Assembly: GCF_020723905.1 (NCBI RefSeq)
Contig: NZ_DYHZ01000001.1
Coordinates: forward strand, 48,501-112,500
Source of the DNA: Anaerolinea thermophila
GTDB taxonomy: Bacteria > Chloroflexota > Anaerolineae > Anaerolineales > Anaerolineaceae
Length of the DNA stretch: 64,000 bases
Reading direction: 5' to 3'
Part shown: piece by piece, positions 8,535-17,199 of the stretch
Numbering within the stretch: position 1 is the stretch's first letter
Layout: each line of letters starts with the position of its first letter
Notes under the pieces: model-generated
Databases searched by the model: none
What the model saw: the letters and a program-made list of their open reading frames with translations, nothing else
Told to the model about the DNA's origin: nothing
Translations under genes and position numbers: made by a program

Positions 8535-9680
8535 GTGAGCAGTTGGCCCGGCAAATATGTGATTGGACTTACCGGAAATATTGGCACCGGCAAAAGCGTC
8601 GTCCGGCGCATGCTGGAACATCTGGGAGCCTACGGCATTGATGCCGACGCGCTGGCACATCGTGCCATCGCCAAAGGAGCACCGGGGTATCAACCGGTCA
8701 TTGATCACTTTGGACGCTGGATTTTGACCCCTGAAGGGGAAATTGACCGAGCCAAACTGGCGCGCGTCGTCTTTGCAGATAGCGAAGCCCTGACCCGCCT
8801 GGAAAACATCATTCATCCGCTGGTGCGGCAGGGAATTGAGTGGCTGGTACAGCGATCTTCTCAAAAAGTCATCGTCATTGAAGCCATTAAACTCCTCGAA
8901 GCAGGTCTCCACAAAATGTGTGACAGTGTATGGGTGACTTATACCCCTCCAGAAATCCAACTGGCGCGGTTGATGCAGTACCGCAAAATGAGCGAAGCCG
9001 AAGCCCGTCAGCGCATTGCTGCCCAGCCACCTCAGGAGCAAAAAATCGGCGCTGCCACCGTAGTCATCCGAAACGACGGCACATTTGAGGAAACCTGGAA
9101 ACAGGTCATGGCAGCATGGAAGCGGCTGGTACCACAAACCCTCGAAGCCGCACAGGAAGTACGCACCCAACCACGCCGCGCTGTTCCTCAGGGGGAAATC
9201 ACTGTATCTCGCGGAAAGCCAAAAGATTCCGAAGAAATTGCCGGTCTGATCAACCGCCTGCGGAAACCTGCCAGACCTCTCACAAGGGAAGACGTGATGG
9301 CGGCGTTTGGTGAAAAAGCATTCCTGATTCTGCGCGTGGGTAATCAGCCCGGCGGTTTGCTGGGCTGGCAGGTGGAAAATCTGGTTGCCCGGACGGTAGA
9401 TATCCTTCTGGATACATCTCTTCCTGCCGCCGAAGTCTTACCCCCTCTCATTGAAGAAATGGAGCGATCTTCCCGCAACCTGCAATGCGAAGCCTCGCTT
9501 ATCTTTGCGCCACCGGAACTGGCTTCAGAGGCTTTGTGGAAACCATTGGGTTATGAAAAGCGAACCCCTCAGACCTTAGGCGTTTCGGCATGGCAGGAAG
9601 CCGCTGTAGAATCCCTGCGACCGGGGACAACCCTGTTCTTCAAACAACTGCGTGCAGACCGTGTTCTTCGTCCGATTTAA
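8535..9680 (+). CDS. coaE: Dephospho-CoA kinase fused to a GNAT-like domain
   Basis: 381 residues, nearly twice the usual CoaE length. Residues 1-195 are CoaE: P-loop GLTGNIGTGKS near residue 11, DADALAHRAI near 36, IIHPLV near 93, and the lid and adenine region ARLMQYRKMSEAEARQRI. CoaE phosphorylates dephospho-CoA in the last step of coenzyme A synthesis. After a Pro/Arg linker, residues 215-381 look like a diverged N-acetyltransferase fold (LILRVGNQPGGLLGWQVE, EALWKPLGYEKR) but lack an obvious acetyl-CoA pyrophosphate loop. The GTG start has GGAGG upstream. It heads the c-di-AMP operon. Confidence 0.9.
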   Translation: MSSWPGKYVIGLTGNIGTGKSVVRRMLEHLGAYGIDADALAHRAIAKGAPGYQPVIDHFGRWILTPEGEIDRAKLARVVFADSEALTRLENIIHPLVRQGIEWLVQRSSQKVIVIEAIKLLEAGLHKMCDSVWVTYTPPEIQLARLMQYRKMSEAEARQRIAAQPPQEQKIGAATVVIRNDGTFEETWKQVMAAWKRLVPQTLEAAQEVRTQPRRAVPQGEITVSRGKPKDSEEIAGLINRLRKPARPLTREDVMAAFGEKAFLILRVGNQPGGLLGWQVENLVARTVDILLDTSLPAAEVLPPLIEEMERSSRNLQCEASLIFAPPELASEALWKPLGYEKRTPQTLGVSAWQEAAVESLRPGTTLFFKQLRADRVLRPI

Positions 9681-9686
9681 AAAACC

Positions 9687-10559
9687 GTGACCGACCTTCT
9701 GGATCAGATTTATTTTCTTATTGAGCGCCTCACCTGGATGAGCGTGCTGGATATTGCTCTGGTCACTCTGATTATCTTTGTGGTGTTAATCATGGTGCGC
9801 GAGACTCAGGCGCTCATCCTCTTGCGCGGGGTCATTCTGCTGGTCATCTTCCTCAGTTTGCTCACCAGTCTGGTAAATCTACCCGCCTTTTCCTGGTTGA
9901 TCCGCACCATCATGCCTGCCCTGTTATTAGCCATTCCGGTCATCTTTGCGCCGGAGATCCGCCGTGGACTGGAACGTCTTGGGCGGGCCAGTTCTACGCC
10001 CATACTGGGAAAGGCACGCCCCTATCCCGGGTTAGAAGATACCATCCGCGCCATCGTCACCGCCGCCATCCGTCTATCCAATCGAGGACATGGTGCATTG
10101 ATCGTCATTCAGCGCAACGACTCTCTGGAAGAATTCATCTCCACGGGCGTACGGCTCAATGCCCGCGTGACCCCTGAACTGCTATTGCAAATTTTCTACC
10201 CCAATACCCCTCTACACGATGGCGCCGCCATCATTGTGGATGATCAGATTGCCGCCGCCGCATGTGTCATGCCGTTATCCTCCAGTGGAATCCTGAACCG
10301 CTCCCCCGAACGTCAGATGGGATTGCGGCACCGCGCAGCACTGGGAATTTCTGAGGCGACTGATGCCATTGCTGTGGTGGTTTCAGAGGAAACCGGATTG
10401 ATTTCTCTGGCGCACAACGGCAGAATGATCCGCCGGCTGGATAGCGAACGGTTGGAAAACATCCTGATGGCGTTTTACATGCCCTCTCAACCTGCACCGA
10501 CTTTTCTGGACTGGATACGCGGCTTGCTGGGTCAAAACCGTCCTCGGGAGGAACGGTGA
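9687..10559 (+). CDS. cdaA: Diadenylate cyclase CdaA
   Basis: 290 residues: three N-terminal membrane helices (to about residue 90), then a DisA_N/DAC domain. The catalytic signatures PLHDGAAI (near 170) and RHRAALG (near 210) are intact. The enzyme joins two ATP into c-di-AMP at the membrane. The GTG start follows the CoaE stop by 6 bases, and the CdaR-like partner overlaps its stop codon, as in Firmicutes cdaAR operons. Confidence 0.95.
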   Translation: MTDLLDQIYFLIERLTWMSVLDIALVTLIIFVVLIMVRETQALILLRGVILLVIFLSLLTSLVNLPAFSWLIRTIMPALLLAIPVIFAPEIRRGLERLGRASSTPILGKARPYPGLEDTIRAIVTAAIRLSNRGHGALIVIQRNDSLEEFISTGVRLNARVTPELLLQIFYPNTPLHDGAAIIVDDQIAAAACVMPLSSSGILNRSPERQMGLRHRAALGISEATDAIAVVVSEETGLISLAHNGRMIRRLDSERLENILMAFYMPSQPAPTFLDWIRGLLGQNRPREER

Positions 10560-11809
10560 AACTCATACGGCAAATCCTGAAATACCTGCCCACTTTTTTC
10601 CTCTCGCTGGCTTTAGCCATCGCGGTGTGGATTTCTGCCGTCACTGCCAATGACCCTGTGGAAGTCCGTACCTATCCCTTCCCCATCACCATCGAATACG
10701 TCGGGCTGGATCCTGCCATGATTGTCAGCACGCAGGAGTCGCGCTCCCTCACCCTGCGACTCAGCGCTCCGCGTTCAGTATGGGAAAAACTCACTCAGGA
10801 ACAGATCAACGTGAGAGGATTTATCTATCTGGCAGGACTTTCCTCTGGACAGTACACTCTTCCCGTCCAGGTTCAAATTGACAATGCCCCCGTGCGCATT
10901 GTTTCTTATTCTCCTCAAACCCTTTCAATCCAGTTAGACGAACTGGCTACCGTTACCCTACCCATCGGGATTGTACAGCGCGGCGAACCTGCAATTGGCT
11001 ATGATGCAGGCATTCCGTCTCTCAGTGTGGATCGGGCGACCATTTCCGGCCCGAAATCGGTGGTGGAACGGGTAAAAACCCTGCGGGTGGTGATTGACCT
11101 GAACAAAGCCGTCGAGACGATCACTCGCAATTTAACGATCCAGGCTGTGGATGAAAACGGACTGCTGGTAAGCAACCTGACCATCTCCCCCGCTGAAGTC
11201 ACCGTGGTGCAACCGATTACCCAAAGAGGCGGGTACCGCAATGTGGTAGTAAAGGTGGTCACGACTGGACAGGTCGCCAGCGGATACCGCCTCACCTCCC
11301 TCACGGTCTCCCCTCCGGCGGTGACAGTCTTTGCCAGCAACCCGGCGCTGGTGGAGAATCTACCCGGGTACGTGGAAACCAACCCGGTTGACCTGAGCGG
11401 GATTACCGATGATCTCGAGGTACGGGTAGCACTCAACCTGCCTGAAGGCATTACCGTTGTAGGGGATCAAACTGTCAGCGTGATTGTGGGTGTCTCCGCC
11501 ATAGAAGGAAGTCTCACCTTGAGCGACCTTCCGGTAGAAATCATTAATCTCAACCCGGAATATTCGGCACAACTGGCGCCCCGGACAGCCACCATCATTC
11601 TCTCCGGTCCCCTCCCCACACTGGATAACCTGAAACCCGGAGAAGTTCGGGTGGTCATTGATCTGGAAGGGGTTACTCCCGGAACCTATAAACTGGTACC
11701 GCGGGTAGAAGTACTGGTGGAGTCTTTACGGGTTGAGTCGGTGTTACCGAATTCCATCGAGGTCATTATCACCCGGGGAACACCTACCCCGCGACCGCCC
11801 GGACGATAA
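10556..11809 (+). CDS. cdaR: YbbR-domain protein, CdaA regulator
   Basis: 417 residues. One N-terminal membrane anchor (LPTFFLSLALAIAVWISAV), then about four repeated YbbR domains outside the membrane, each with a beta-rich core and TVSPPAVTVFA or LSPAEVTVV-like strand repeats. CdaR modulates CdaA activity in known systems. It starts with GTG overlapping the cdaA stop by four bases (GTGA). The tail is short and rich in Pro/Arg. Confidence 0.9.
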   Translation: MKLIRQILKYLPTFFLSLALAIAVWISAVTANDPVEVRTYPFPITIEYVGLDPAMIVSTQESRSLTLRLSAPRSVWEKLTQEQINVRGFIYLAGLSSGQYTLPVQVQIDNAPVRIVSYSPQTLSIQLDELATVTLPIGIVQRGEPAIGYDAGIPSLSVDRATISGPKSVVERVKTLRVVIDLNKAVETITRNLTIQAVDENGLLVSNLTISPAEVTVVQPITQRGGYRNVVVKVVTTGQVASGYRLTSLTVSPPAVTVFASNPALVENLPGYVETNPVDLSGITDDLEVRVALNLPEGITVVGDQTVSVIVGVSAIEGSLTLSDLPVEIINLNPEYSAQLAPRTATIILSGPLPTLDNLKPGEVRVVIDLEGVTPGTYKLVPRVEVLVESLRVESVLPNSIEVIITRGTPTPRPPGR

Positions 11810-11828
11810 AAGGGGGACCCTGCACCGC

Positions 11829-12746
11829 ATGAAGCGCTTCATTCTCATCATCTGGGGGGGATTCCTGCTCACGGCTTGTGGTCTGGTGCCGGGGTTGCCT
11901 GCTCCAGCAGCGGCACAGGAGCCAACTCCAACACCCCTGCCCACCTCAGTTGCCCCTGCATTCCCAACAATTCCTGATCGTTCCTGTCTGCTGGCAACCC
12001 TTGATCCTGTGCGAACGAATCAGGAGCAGGGAAACCTGCTGGCATGGCATCCGGAAGAAAAAACGCTGGCATACGTCTCACCCAAAGGGCGTTCCATCTG
12101 GTTTACAGGGAGAGTCCTTCTGGCTCAAGAACCGAATTTTCAAAAACCCGAGGTGCTTTTTGAAAACATCAGCGTGTTCGGGGATTTAACCTGGTCACCC
12201 TCCGGAAATCAACTCGCATTTGTAGCCCTGCGCCTGCCCGAGGATGTGTACACCGTCATGGTGACCAACCTGGAAAACGGGCAAACTGTGGACTTGCTTC
12301 CGGGAGACCAAGCCACTGCCACATCTGGAAACGGCAGTAAAGGGATTATCGGATGGCTTTCAGAAAGCCAGATCCGCATCATTGCCTCCTGCGGCATAGA
12401 CTGTGATGTCATGCTGGACATTGATATTCCCAGTGGCAGGGTCGTCCCATATGGGGAAACCATGCGCCACCAGACTGACCGGCTCTCTCCAACCCGTAAG
12501 ACCATGCCCTTTGATGAAACGCTGTATCCTCCCATGCGATCTCCCAACTGGTCACCGGATGGAAAGAAAGTCATTTACTTCGATGATCTGGACCAGGCGT
12601 GGGTTCTCCTGACTGAAGAGAAGGCGCAATACCTTCTCGATATTGGATTGCAAACTCCCTACGAAAGCCACTGGGCAGGCGACAGCCGCACCCTGGCACT
12701 GCGTACAGACGACTTCATTTTTCTGTTTGATACGGAATGTCGCTAA
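11829..12746 (+). CDS. Beta-propeller (TolB-like) lipoprotein
   Basis: 305 residues. Signal peptide with lipobox LLTACG, so the mature protein begins with a lipidated Cys at about residue 17, followed by a Pro/Thr linker. Propeller-type motifs occur at WSPSGNQLAFVAL and WSPDGKKVIYFDD, typical of TolB/WD40-like repeats. Only 19 bases separate it from cdaR, so it is likely in the same operon. Its 3' end overlaps the U32 gene on the other strand by 32 bases. No ligand is evident. Confidence 0.75.
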   Translation: MKRFILIIWGGFLLTACGLVPGLPAPAAAQEPTPTPLPTSVAPAFPTIPDRSCLLATLDPVRTNQEQGNLLAWHPEEKTLAYVSPKGRSIWFTGRVLLAQEPNFQKPEVLFENISVFGDLTWSPSGNQLAFVALRLPEDVYTVMVTNLENGQTVDLLPGDQATATSGNGSKGIIGWLSESQIRIIASCGIDCDVMLDIDIPSGRVVPYGETMRHQTDRLSPTRKTMPFDETLYPPMRSPNWSPDGKKVIYFDDLDQAWVLLTEEKAQYLLDIGLQTPYESHWAGDSRTLALRTDDFIFLFDTECR

Positions 12747-14598
12747 CGGTGCTTCCGTTGTCCCTGCCCTGATAAATCACTTCCATGACACATTCCTGAC
12801 AGCGGAAGCGCAAAGTAAGACGGTTACCCAGTTCATCTTCCAGATATAGCGGTTCCTGGAGCCGCTTGGGATTCTTTTGCTTTGGGCAAGCCCCCAGCGC
12901 AAAGCGTAAACAAAAACGGGTGGTCATCACCTTTCGACCGCGAAGATCAATCCCGGACTCCGCGGCAGGCTCGATTTCTCGCACGCCATGACGAAGATAA
13001 AATGCCCGAGCCAGATGGTTCAGCACATTCCCCTCAAAAGATAGACGCTCAGATGGGAAAATTGCCCCTTCTTCCACCTGCCGCCGCGGGATACGCGGGA
13101 AGTTGCGCAACCGTTCCTGACGTAATTGCTCCACCACCTCACGGCGCAGAGCGTTAATGACCTGTACCGGCAGGAAAGGCACTGTCGAAAACCCCATCTG
13201 CACGCCTGCGCAGGAAAACTCACTCCCGCCAAGGCTGGCAATTTGCCGCCGGAAAGTTTCCATCATTCCGTCGGGTTTCAATGCTGGAGTCCTCTCGCCA
13301 CGCCAGACAACTTCGGCACAGTTGCCATCCTCGTCCTCTGCGCGGAGCCAGATTCCCTGCGAGTCCTCTCGCAGGGTGAATTGAACGGCTATTTTGCGCT
13401 CTGTACGGCTTTTTTCCAGTTGCTGCAGGAAAACACGGTCATGGTTGCGGTACAGAAGCGTTCCGCGGCGGAGCGCCCCGGTATTTTCCAGCCAGAGTCG
13501 TTTCCCCTGCGCTTTCAAGACCACCATTCCCTGCAGGTTTCCACCCGAATCCAGAAAGCAAATGCCGTCACCGGCATGGACTTCGGGCGTGTTTTCTTCC
13601 AGCATACAACCATCCTTTGTCACCGCCACAACTTTACCAAGCGGCTCGCCAACCGATTTCGGAGTGAATGGCGATGCCATCTGCGGGTCTCGCCCTTTGA
13701 GAAAGTAGGTGGTAAATCCACGGTTGAAGGTCTTGCGCAAACTGGGAGAGAAATCAAAAGTACTTTTTCCTGAAGAGGCTTTGCTGAAAGTTTTTCCATC
13801 CAGCAGAGCATCCAGCCGCTGGCGGTAAGCGGCTACCACATTCATCACATAGGCGCGGTCTTTGAGACGCCCCTCAATTTTGAATGAGGTAATCCCCGCA
13901 TCAAGCAAATCTTGAAGCGAGTCAGAGAGATTCAGGTCTTTCAGGGAGAGCAGGTAGCGATTTCGGACAATTGGCTGACCATCCGCTCCGTACAGGGTAT
14001 ACAGGCGTCGGCAGGGTTGAGCGCATTGACCTCGATTACCACTCCGACCGCCCAGTGCGTAACTGAGGTAGCACTGTCCGCTGTAACTCACGCACAACGC
14101 GCCATGCACAAACCCTTCCAGTTCCAGGCTGGTCTGGGCACGGATCTGGCGAATCTGCTCCAGAGAGAGTTCACGCGCCAGAATAACCCGCGAAAAACCA
14201 ACCTGTTCCAGAAAGCGCACCCGTTCGGGAGTGTGATTGTGCATCTGGGTGCTGGCAAACAATGCCAGCGGTGGTAAATCCATCTCCAGTAAACCCACGT
14301 CCTGAATAATCAGGGCATCTGCACCGATTTCGTACAACTTCCAGATGAGATTGCGGGCTTCATCCAGTTCCTCATCGTACAGCAGGGTGTTCACCGTGAC
14401 ATACACCCGCGCCCAGTACCGATGAGCATAGGAAACCAGACGCTCAATGTCCTCCAGGGGATTTCCTGCCGCCTCGCGTGCCCCAAAACGTGTCGCGCCG
14501 ATATAAACCGCATCCGCACCGCAATTAATCGCGGCAATACCAGTCTCGGCGTCCCGCGCCGGAGCAAGTAATTCCACCGGGGAAGGACGATTTACCAT
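12715..14598 (-). CDS. Peptidase U32-family protein, RlhA-like
   Basis: 627 residues, close to the length of RlhA (YdcP), which hydroxylates a cytidine of 23S rRNA in E. coli. The U32 signature GFVHGALCVSYSGQCYLS is at about residues 155-172, followed by conserved cysteines (GNRGQCAQPC). Near the C-terminus there is a Cys-rich region (CLRFALGACPKQ, CQECVMEV). A C-terminal DUF3656-like part is present. It overlaps the stop codon of selD by 7 bases (ATGGTAA), so the two are translationally coupled. Whether it acts on RNA or protein is not decidable here. Confidence 0.85.
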   Translation of the reverse strand: MVNRPSPVELLAPARDAETGIAAINCGADAVYIGATRFGAREAAGNPLEDIERLVSYAHRYWARVYVTVNTLLYDEELDEARNLIWKLYEIGADALIIQDVGLLEMDLPPLALFASTQMHNHTPERVRFLEQVGFSRVILARELSLEQIRQIRAQTSLELEGFVHGALCVSYSGQCYLSYALGGRSGNRGQCAQPCRRLYTLYGADGQPIVRNRYLLSLKDLNLSDSLQDLLDAGITSFKIEGRLKDRAYVMNVVAAYRQRLDALLDGKTFSKASSGKSTFDFSPSLRKTFNRGFTTYFLKGRDPQMASPFTPKSVGEPLGKVVAVTKDGCMLEENTPEVHAGDGICFLDSGGNLQGMVVLKAQGKRLWLENTGALRRGTLLYRNHDRVFLQQLEKSRTERKIAVQFTLREDSQGIWLRAEDEDGNCAEVVWRGERTPALKPDGMMETFRRQIASLGGSEFSCAGVQMGFSTVPFLPVQVINALRREVVEQLRQERLRNFPRIPRRQVEEGAIFPSERLSFEGNVLNHLARAFYLRHGVREIEPAAESGIDLRGRKVMTTRFCLRFALGACPKQKNPKRLQEPLYLEDELGNRLTLRFRCQECVMEVIYQGRDNGSTVSDIPYQTEK

Positions 14599-15665
14599 GT
14601 CACTTCAATGCCTGCACCCGGCACCACCTCACCCACTTCCCAGGCAGGAACATTCAACTTCTGGGCATCTTGCAGGAATGCTTCACTGCGATCCGGGGGT
14701 ACAGCAAGGAGCAAACCACCACTGGTCTGGGGATCAAACAGCAACATTTGCTCATGTTCATCCAGACTGGGATCAAACTGAACCCATTGCCCGAAATACA
14801 GACGGTTATCGCTGGCGCCACCGGGGAAGATAAACTGGCGGGCATACTTATAAGCGCAGGAAATAAACGGAATCTGTGGATAGCGCAGGCGCATCCCCAC
14901 ACCAGATTCCTGCGCCATTTCCAGCGCATGTCCTAACAGACTGAAGCCGGTGATATCGGTGCCGGCTTTGAGGTCAAATTGCCGGGCAAGGTCTGCCGCC
15001 TGGCGGTTCAATTGCTTCATCCAGGTCACGGCTTCCTCGACATCCTGGGGGTCTGCCACACCGCGTTTCAAAGCCGTTGTCACCGTACCAAAACCCAGCG
15101 GTTTGGTCAATACCAGACGATCGCCAACCCGCGCGCCATGTTTGGTAAGAATCTTTTCGGGATGGACAAAACCCACAACCACCAGACCAAATTTGGGCTC
15201 TTTATCCTGCACGGTATGTCCGCCTGCCACCACCACTCCCGCCTCACGGGCTTTCTCTGCCGCGCCGCGGATAATTTCCCCCAGCAGTTCATGGGGTAAC
15301 TGCGGGGGAAGCGCAGCAACGTTCAACGCGAGGAAAGGCTCTCCACCCATTGCATAGATGTCCGACAGGCTGTTGGCAGCAGCAATTGCCCCGTAATCGT
15401 AAGCATCATCTACAACCGGGGTGAAGAAGTCAGTCGTAATGACCAACGCACGATCATCAGACAGCCGCCAGATGGCAGCATCATCGGGCTGATCTAACCC
15501 AATCAGCAGATTGGGAAACTGTTGTGAAGCAAAGACATCCTTGAGAGGGCGCAACACGTGCGCCAGCGTTTCCGCATTCAGTTTGGATGCTCAGCCTGCA
15601 CAACTGGATAGAGTCGTCAGCCGAATTTTTCGTCCGTTGGTGCCCAGAACTTCGCCTTCGCTCAT
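14592..15665 (-). CDS. selD: Selenophosphate synthase with in-frame UGA (selenocysteine)
   Basis: 357 residues if the TGA at 15591-15593 is read as selenocysteine. From the ATG at 15665 the N-terminus reads through KIRLTTLSSCAGU then ASKL, exactly the active-site segment of SelD where Sec or Cys sits; here codon 25 is UGA. Conventional ORF finding stops there and yields only a truncated 321-residue protein starting at a GTG at 15557. The rest is a complete AIRS-type ATP enzyme (DFFTPVVDDAYDYG, GGHTVQDKEP, GTDITGFSLLGHALEMA, DPQTSGGLLLA). It makes selenophosphate from selenide and ATP for selenocysteine or selenouridine synthesis. Confidence 0.93.
15548..15593 (-). promoter_or_regulatory. UGA selenocysteine codon and candidate bacterial SECIS hairpin
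   Basis: Downstream of the UGA (15591-15593) the mRNA can form a perfect 6-pair stem, GGCGCA with UGCGCC (15548-15564), closing a 5-base loop CGUGU. The loop begins 32 bases after the UGA and has G in its second position, which fits the described spacing and loop rule for bacterial SECIS elements. A weaker GCG-GAAA-CGC hairpin lies nearer. Folding was judged by eye. Confidence 0.55.
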
Positions 15666-15729
15666 AACACCTGGCCAGATTTCAATAATGATGAGTAAAT
15701 TATAACCGTAATTTGACGTCAATTCAGCG

Positions 15730-15735
15730 TACAAT
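15730..15735 (+). promoter_or_regulatory. Possible -10 element placing a leaderless start
   Basis: TACAAT lies 7 bases before the ATG of the PyrK-like gene, and no ribosome-binding site precedes that ATG. A leaderless transcript is possible. A convincing -35 at the right spacing is absent; the nearby palindrome TTGACGTCAA (15713-15722) may be an operator shared with the divergent selD. Confidence 0.25.
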
Positions 15736-15742
15736 TAAAACC

Positions 15743-16429
15743 ATGGTCCCCATCGAGGCAGTTCTTCGCGAGATTCGTTATGACGGTCCTGGATCCATAG
15801 CCTGCCTGGAATGTCCCCGAAAACTGCACGCTCTACCGGGGCAATACTTCCTGGCAAACAGCACTGACGATGAAAGGGAGATCATCCCCTTTGCTCTCTA
15901 TCCCACCACATGCACTGAAGACTGGCTGTGCCTGGCGCCCTGTCCTGCCCACTGGCAGGCAGGCGATCGCATCCTTCTTCGCGGTCCTTTTGGGAAAGCC
16001 TTCCACCTGCCCGCAGATACCCGTAAAGTGGCGCTGTTTGACTGGGATGGGCTGGCATCTTTACTGATGCCGCTCATTCATCAGGCGTTATACCAGCGCA
16101 GTGAGGTGGTTTTGTATACCCACACAACGCCCTCAAACCTGCCCCCTGAAGTGGAGGTCCTGCCCCCTGGGCAACTCTCTGAATCTTTTGGGTGGTGCGA
16201 AGTCCTTGCAGGCGTCTTATGCCGGGACTCTCTGAGAGACTTTTTCCAGATGACCGGCTGGAGGAACCATTTGCATCTCCCCAGTCATGCTGAAGTGCTG
16301 ATTCATACTCCCATGCCCTGCGGGGGAACAGCAGAGTGCGGCATCTGCGCCATTTTACTAAAGCAGGGCTGGAAACTGGCTTGTAAGGAAGGTGCGGTAT
16401 TTTCCATCCATGATCTGGAGGTTGAATGA
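15743..16429 (+). CDS. PyrK-like iron-sulfur flavoprotein, divergent
   Basis: 228 residues. It resembles the electron-transfer subunit of dihydroorotate dehydrogenase B: an N-terminal beta-barrel region with LPGQYFLAN and LLRGPFGKAF, and a C-terminal [2Fe-2S]-type cysteine set, CGGTAECGIC then a fourth Cys in LACKEGAVF. The usual FAD motif (Arg-Pro-Phe-Ser) is replaced by IPFALYP, and the glycine-rich NAD site is replaced by DWDGLASLLMP, so FAD/NAD use is doubtful. Start chosen at the first ATG; a TTG at 15713 is in frame. It is coupled by ATGA to the PIG-L gene. Confidence 0.7.
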   Translation: MVPIEAVLREIRYDGPGSIACLECPRKLHALPGQYFLANSTDDEREIIPFALYPTTCTEDWLCLAPCPAHWQAGDRILLRGPFGKAFHLPADTRKVALFDWDGLASLLMPLIHQALYQRSEVVLYTHTTPSNLPPEVEVLPPGQLSESFGWCEVLAGVLCRDSLRDFFQMTGWRNHLHLPSHAEVLIHTPMPCGGTAECGICAILLKQGWKLACKEGAVFSIHDLEVE

Positions 16430-17199
16430 ACATTCTGGCTTTCTTTGCTCATCCGGATGATGAAACCATGCTGTGTGGAGGGACATTAGCCCTGTTAGCC
16501 CGTGCGGGCGCTCAGGTGCATTTGCTCATTGCCACCCGCGGCGAAGGCGGAGAAAACGGAGAACCGCCGGTTTGCTCCCGTGAAGAACTCGGCGAAGTCC
16601 GTGCAGAGGAAATGCGCTGTGCCGCAAAGCAATTAGGCGCCGCCAGTTTGCGTTTTCTTTCTTACATTGATCCTCTGGTAGGACCAGACAATACCCTCTA
16701 TGCCTTTACCGAGGACGAAGAAACCCTCACCGCTGAACTGGTAGAAGCCCTCCAAGCCGTGCACGCGGAAGCGCTCATCAGTCATGGAAGCAACGGTGAG
16801 TACGGTCATCCCGCCCACCGGTTGTGTCATCGCGCGGCACGCAAAGCCATTGAAAGGCTGGGAACTCAAGCCCCGCTATTCTACACCATTCAGGCAACAC
16901 ATCCGGAACACCCCCGTGTCCGGCTTGCCAACCCAGAAGATCCCGCCCATTTGATTCTGGATACCCAAAGCGTGCATGACATAAAAGTTGCGGCGGCACT
17001 GTGTCACCGGACTCAGCATGCTCTGTTCATCCGCAATACCAGCCGTGAACTGGGACGTCCAGTCACTGTACCGGAAGTGATTCGCGACTGGGAGAGTCTG
17101 CATCGGGTGTATCCACCCGTCCACAGACTGCCAGTCGAGGACGAATTGACAAATCTTCTGCGGGCAACCGGTTCTGCCCGCGACCCCGTTGAGACATGA
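16426..17199 (+). CDS. PIG-L/LmbE-family deacetylase
   Basis: 257 residues with the family zinc motif AHPDDE at residues 8-13, the Arg/Gly-rich ATRGEGGENG stretch, and GEYGHPAHRLCHRAA providing the third zinc ligand. Relatives remove acetyl groups from N-acetylglucosamine conjugates (mycothiol, bacillithiol, PI anchors). The start overlaps the PyrK-like stop (ATGA) and its own stop overlaps the PyrD-like gene (ATGA), placing it squarely inside an operon of two redox-type proteins. The substrate is unknown. Confidence 0.88.
   Translation: MNILAFFAHPDDETMLCGGTLALLARAGAQVHLLIATRGEGGENGEPPVCSREELGEVRAEEMRCAAKQLGAASLRFLSYIDPLVGPDNTLYAFTEDEETLTAELVEALQAVHAEALISHGSNGEYGHPAHRLCHRAARKAIERLGTQAPLFYTIQATHPEHPRVRLANPEDPAHLILDTQSVHDIKVAAALCHRTQHALFIRNTSRELGRPVTVPEVIRDWESLHRVYPPVHRLPVEDELTNLLRATGSARDPVET

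Noticed and set aside
8397..9170. Minus-strand frame opposite coaE
   Set aside because: It covers the catalytic part of coaE and its promoter, without a start signal or known motif.
15591..15593. Reading the SelD UGA as a nonsense mutation
   Set aside because: The stop sits precisely at the known selenocysteine position with intact flanking motif and frame on both sides, so selenocysteine is the better explanation.
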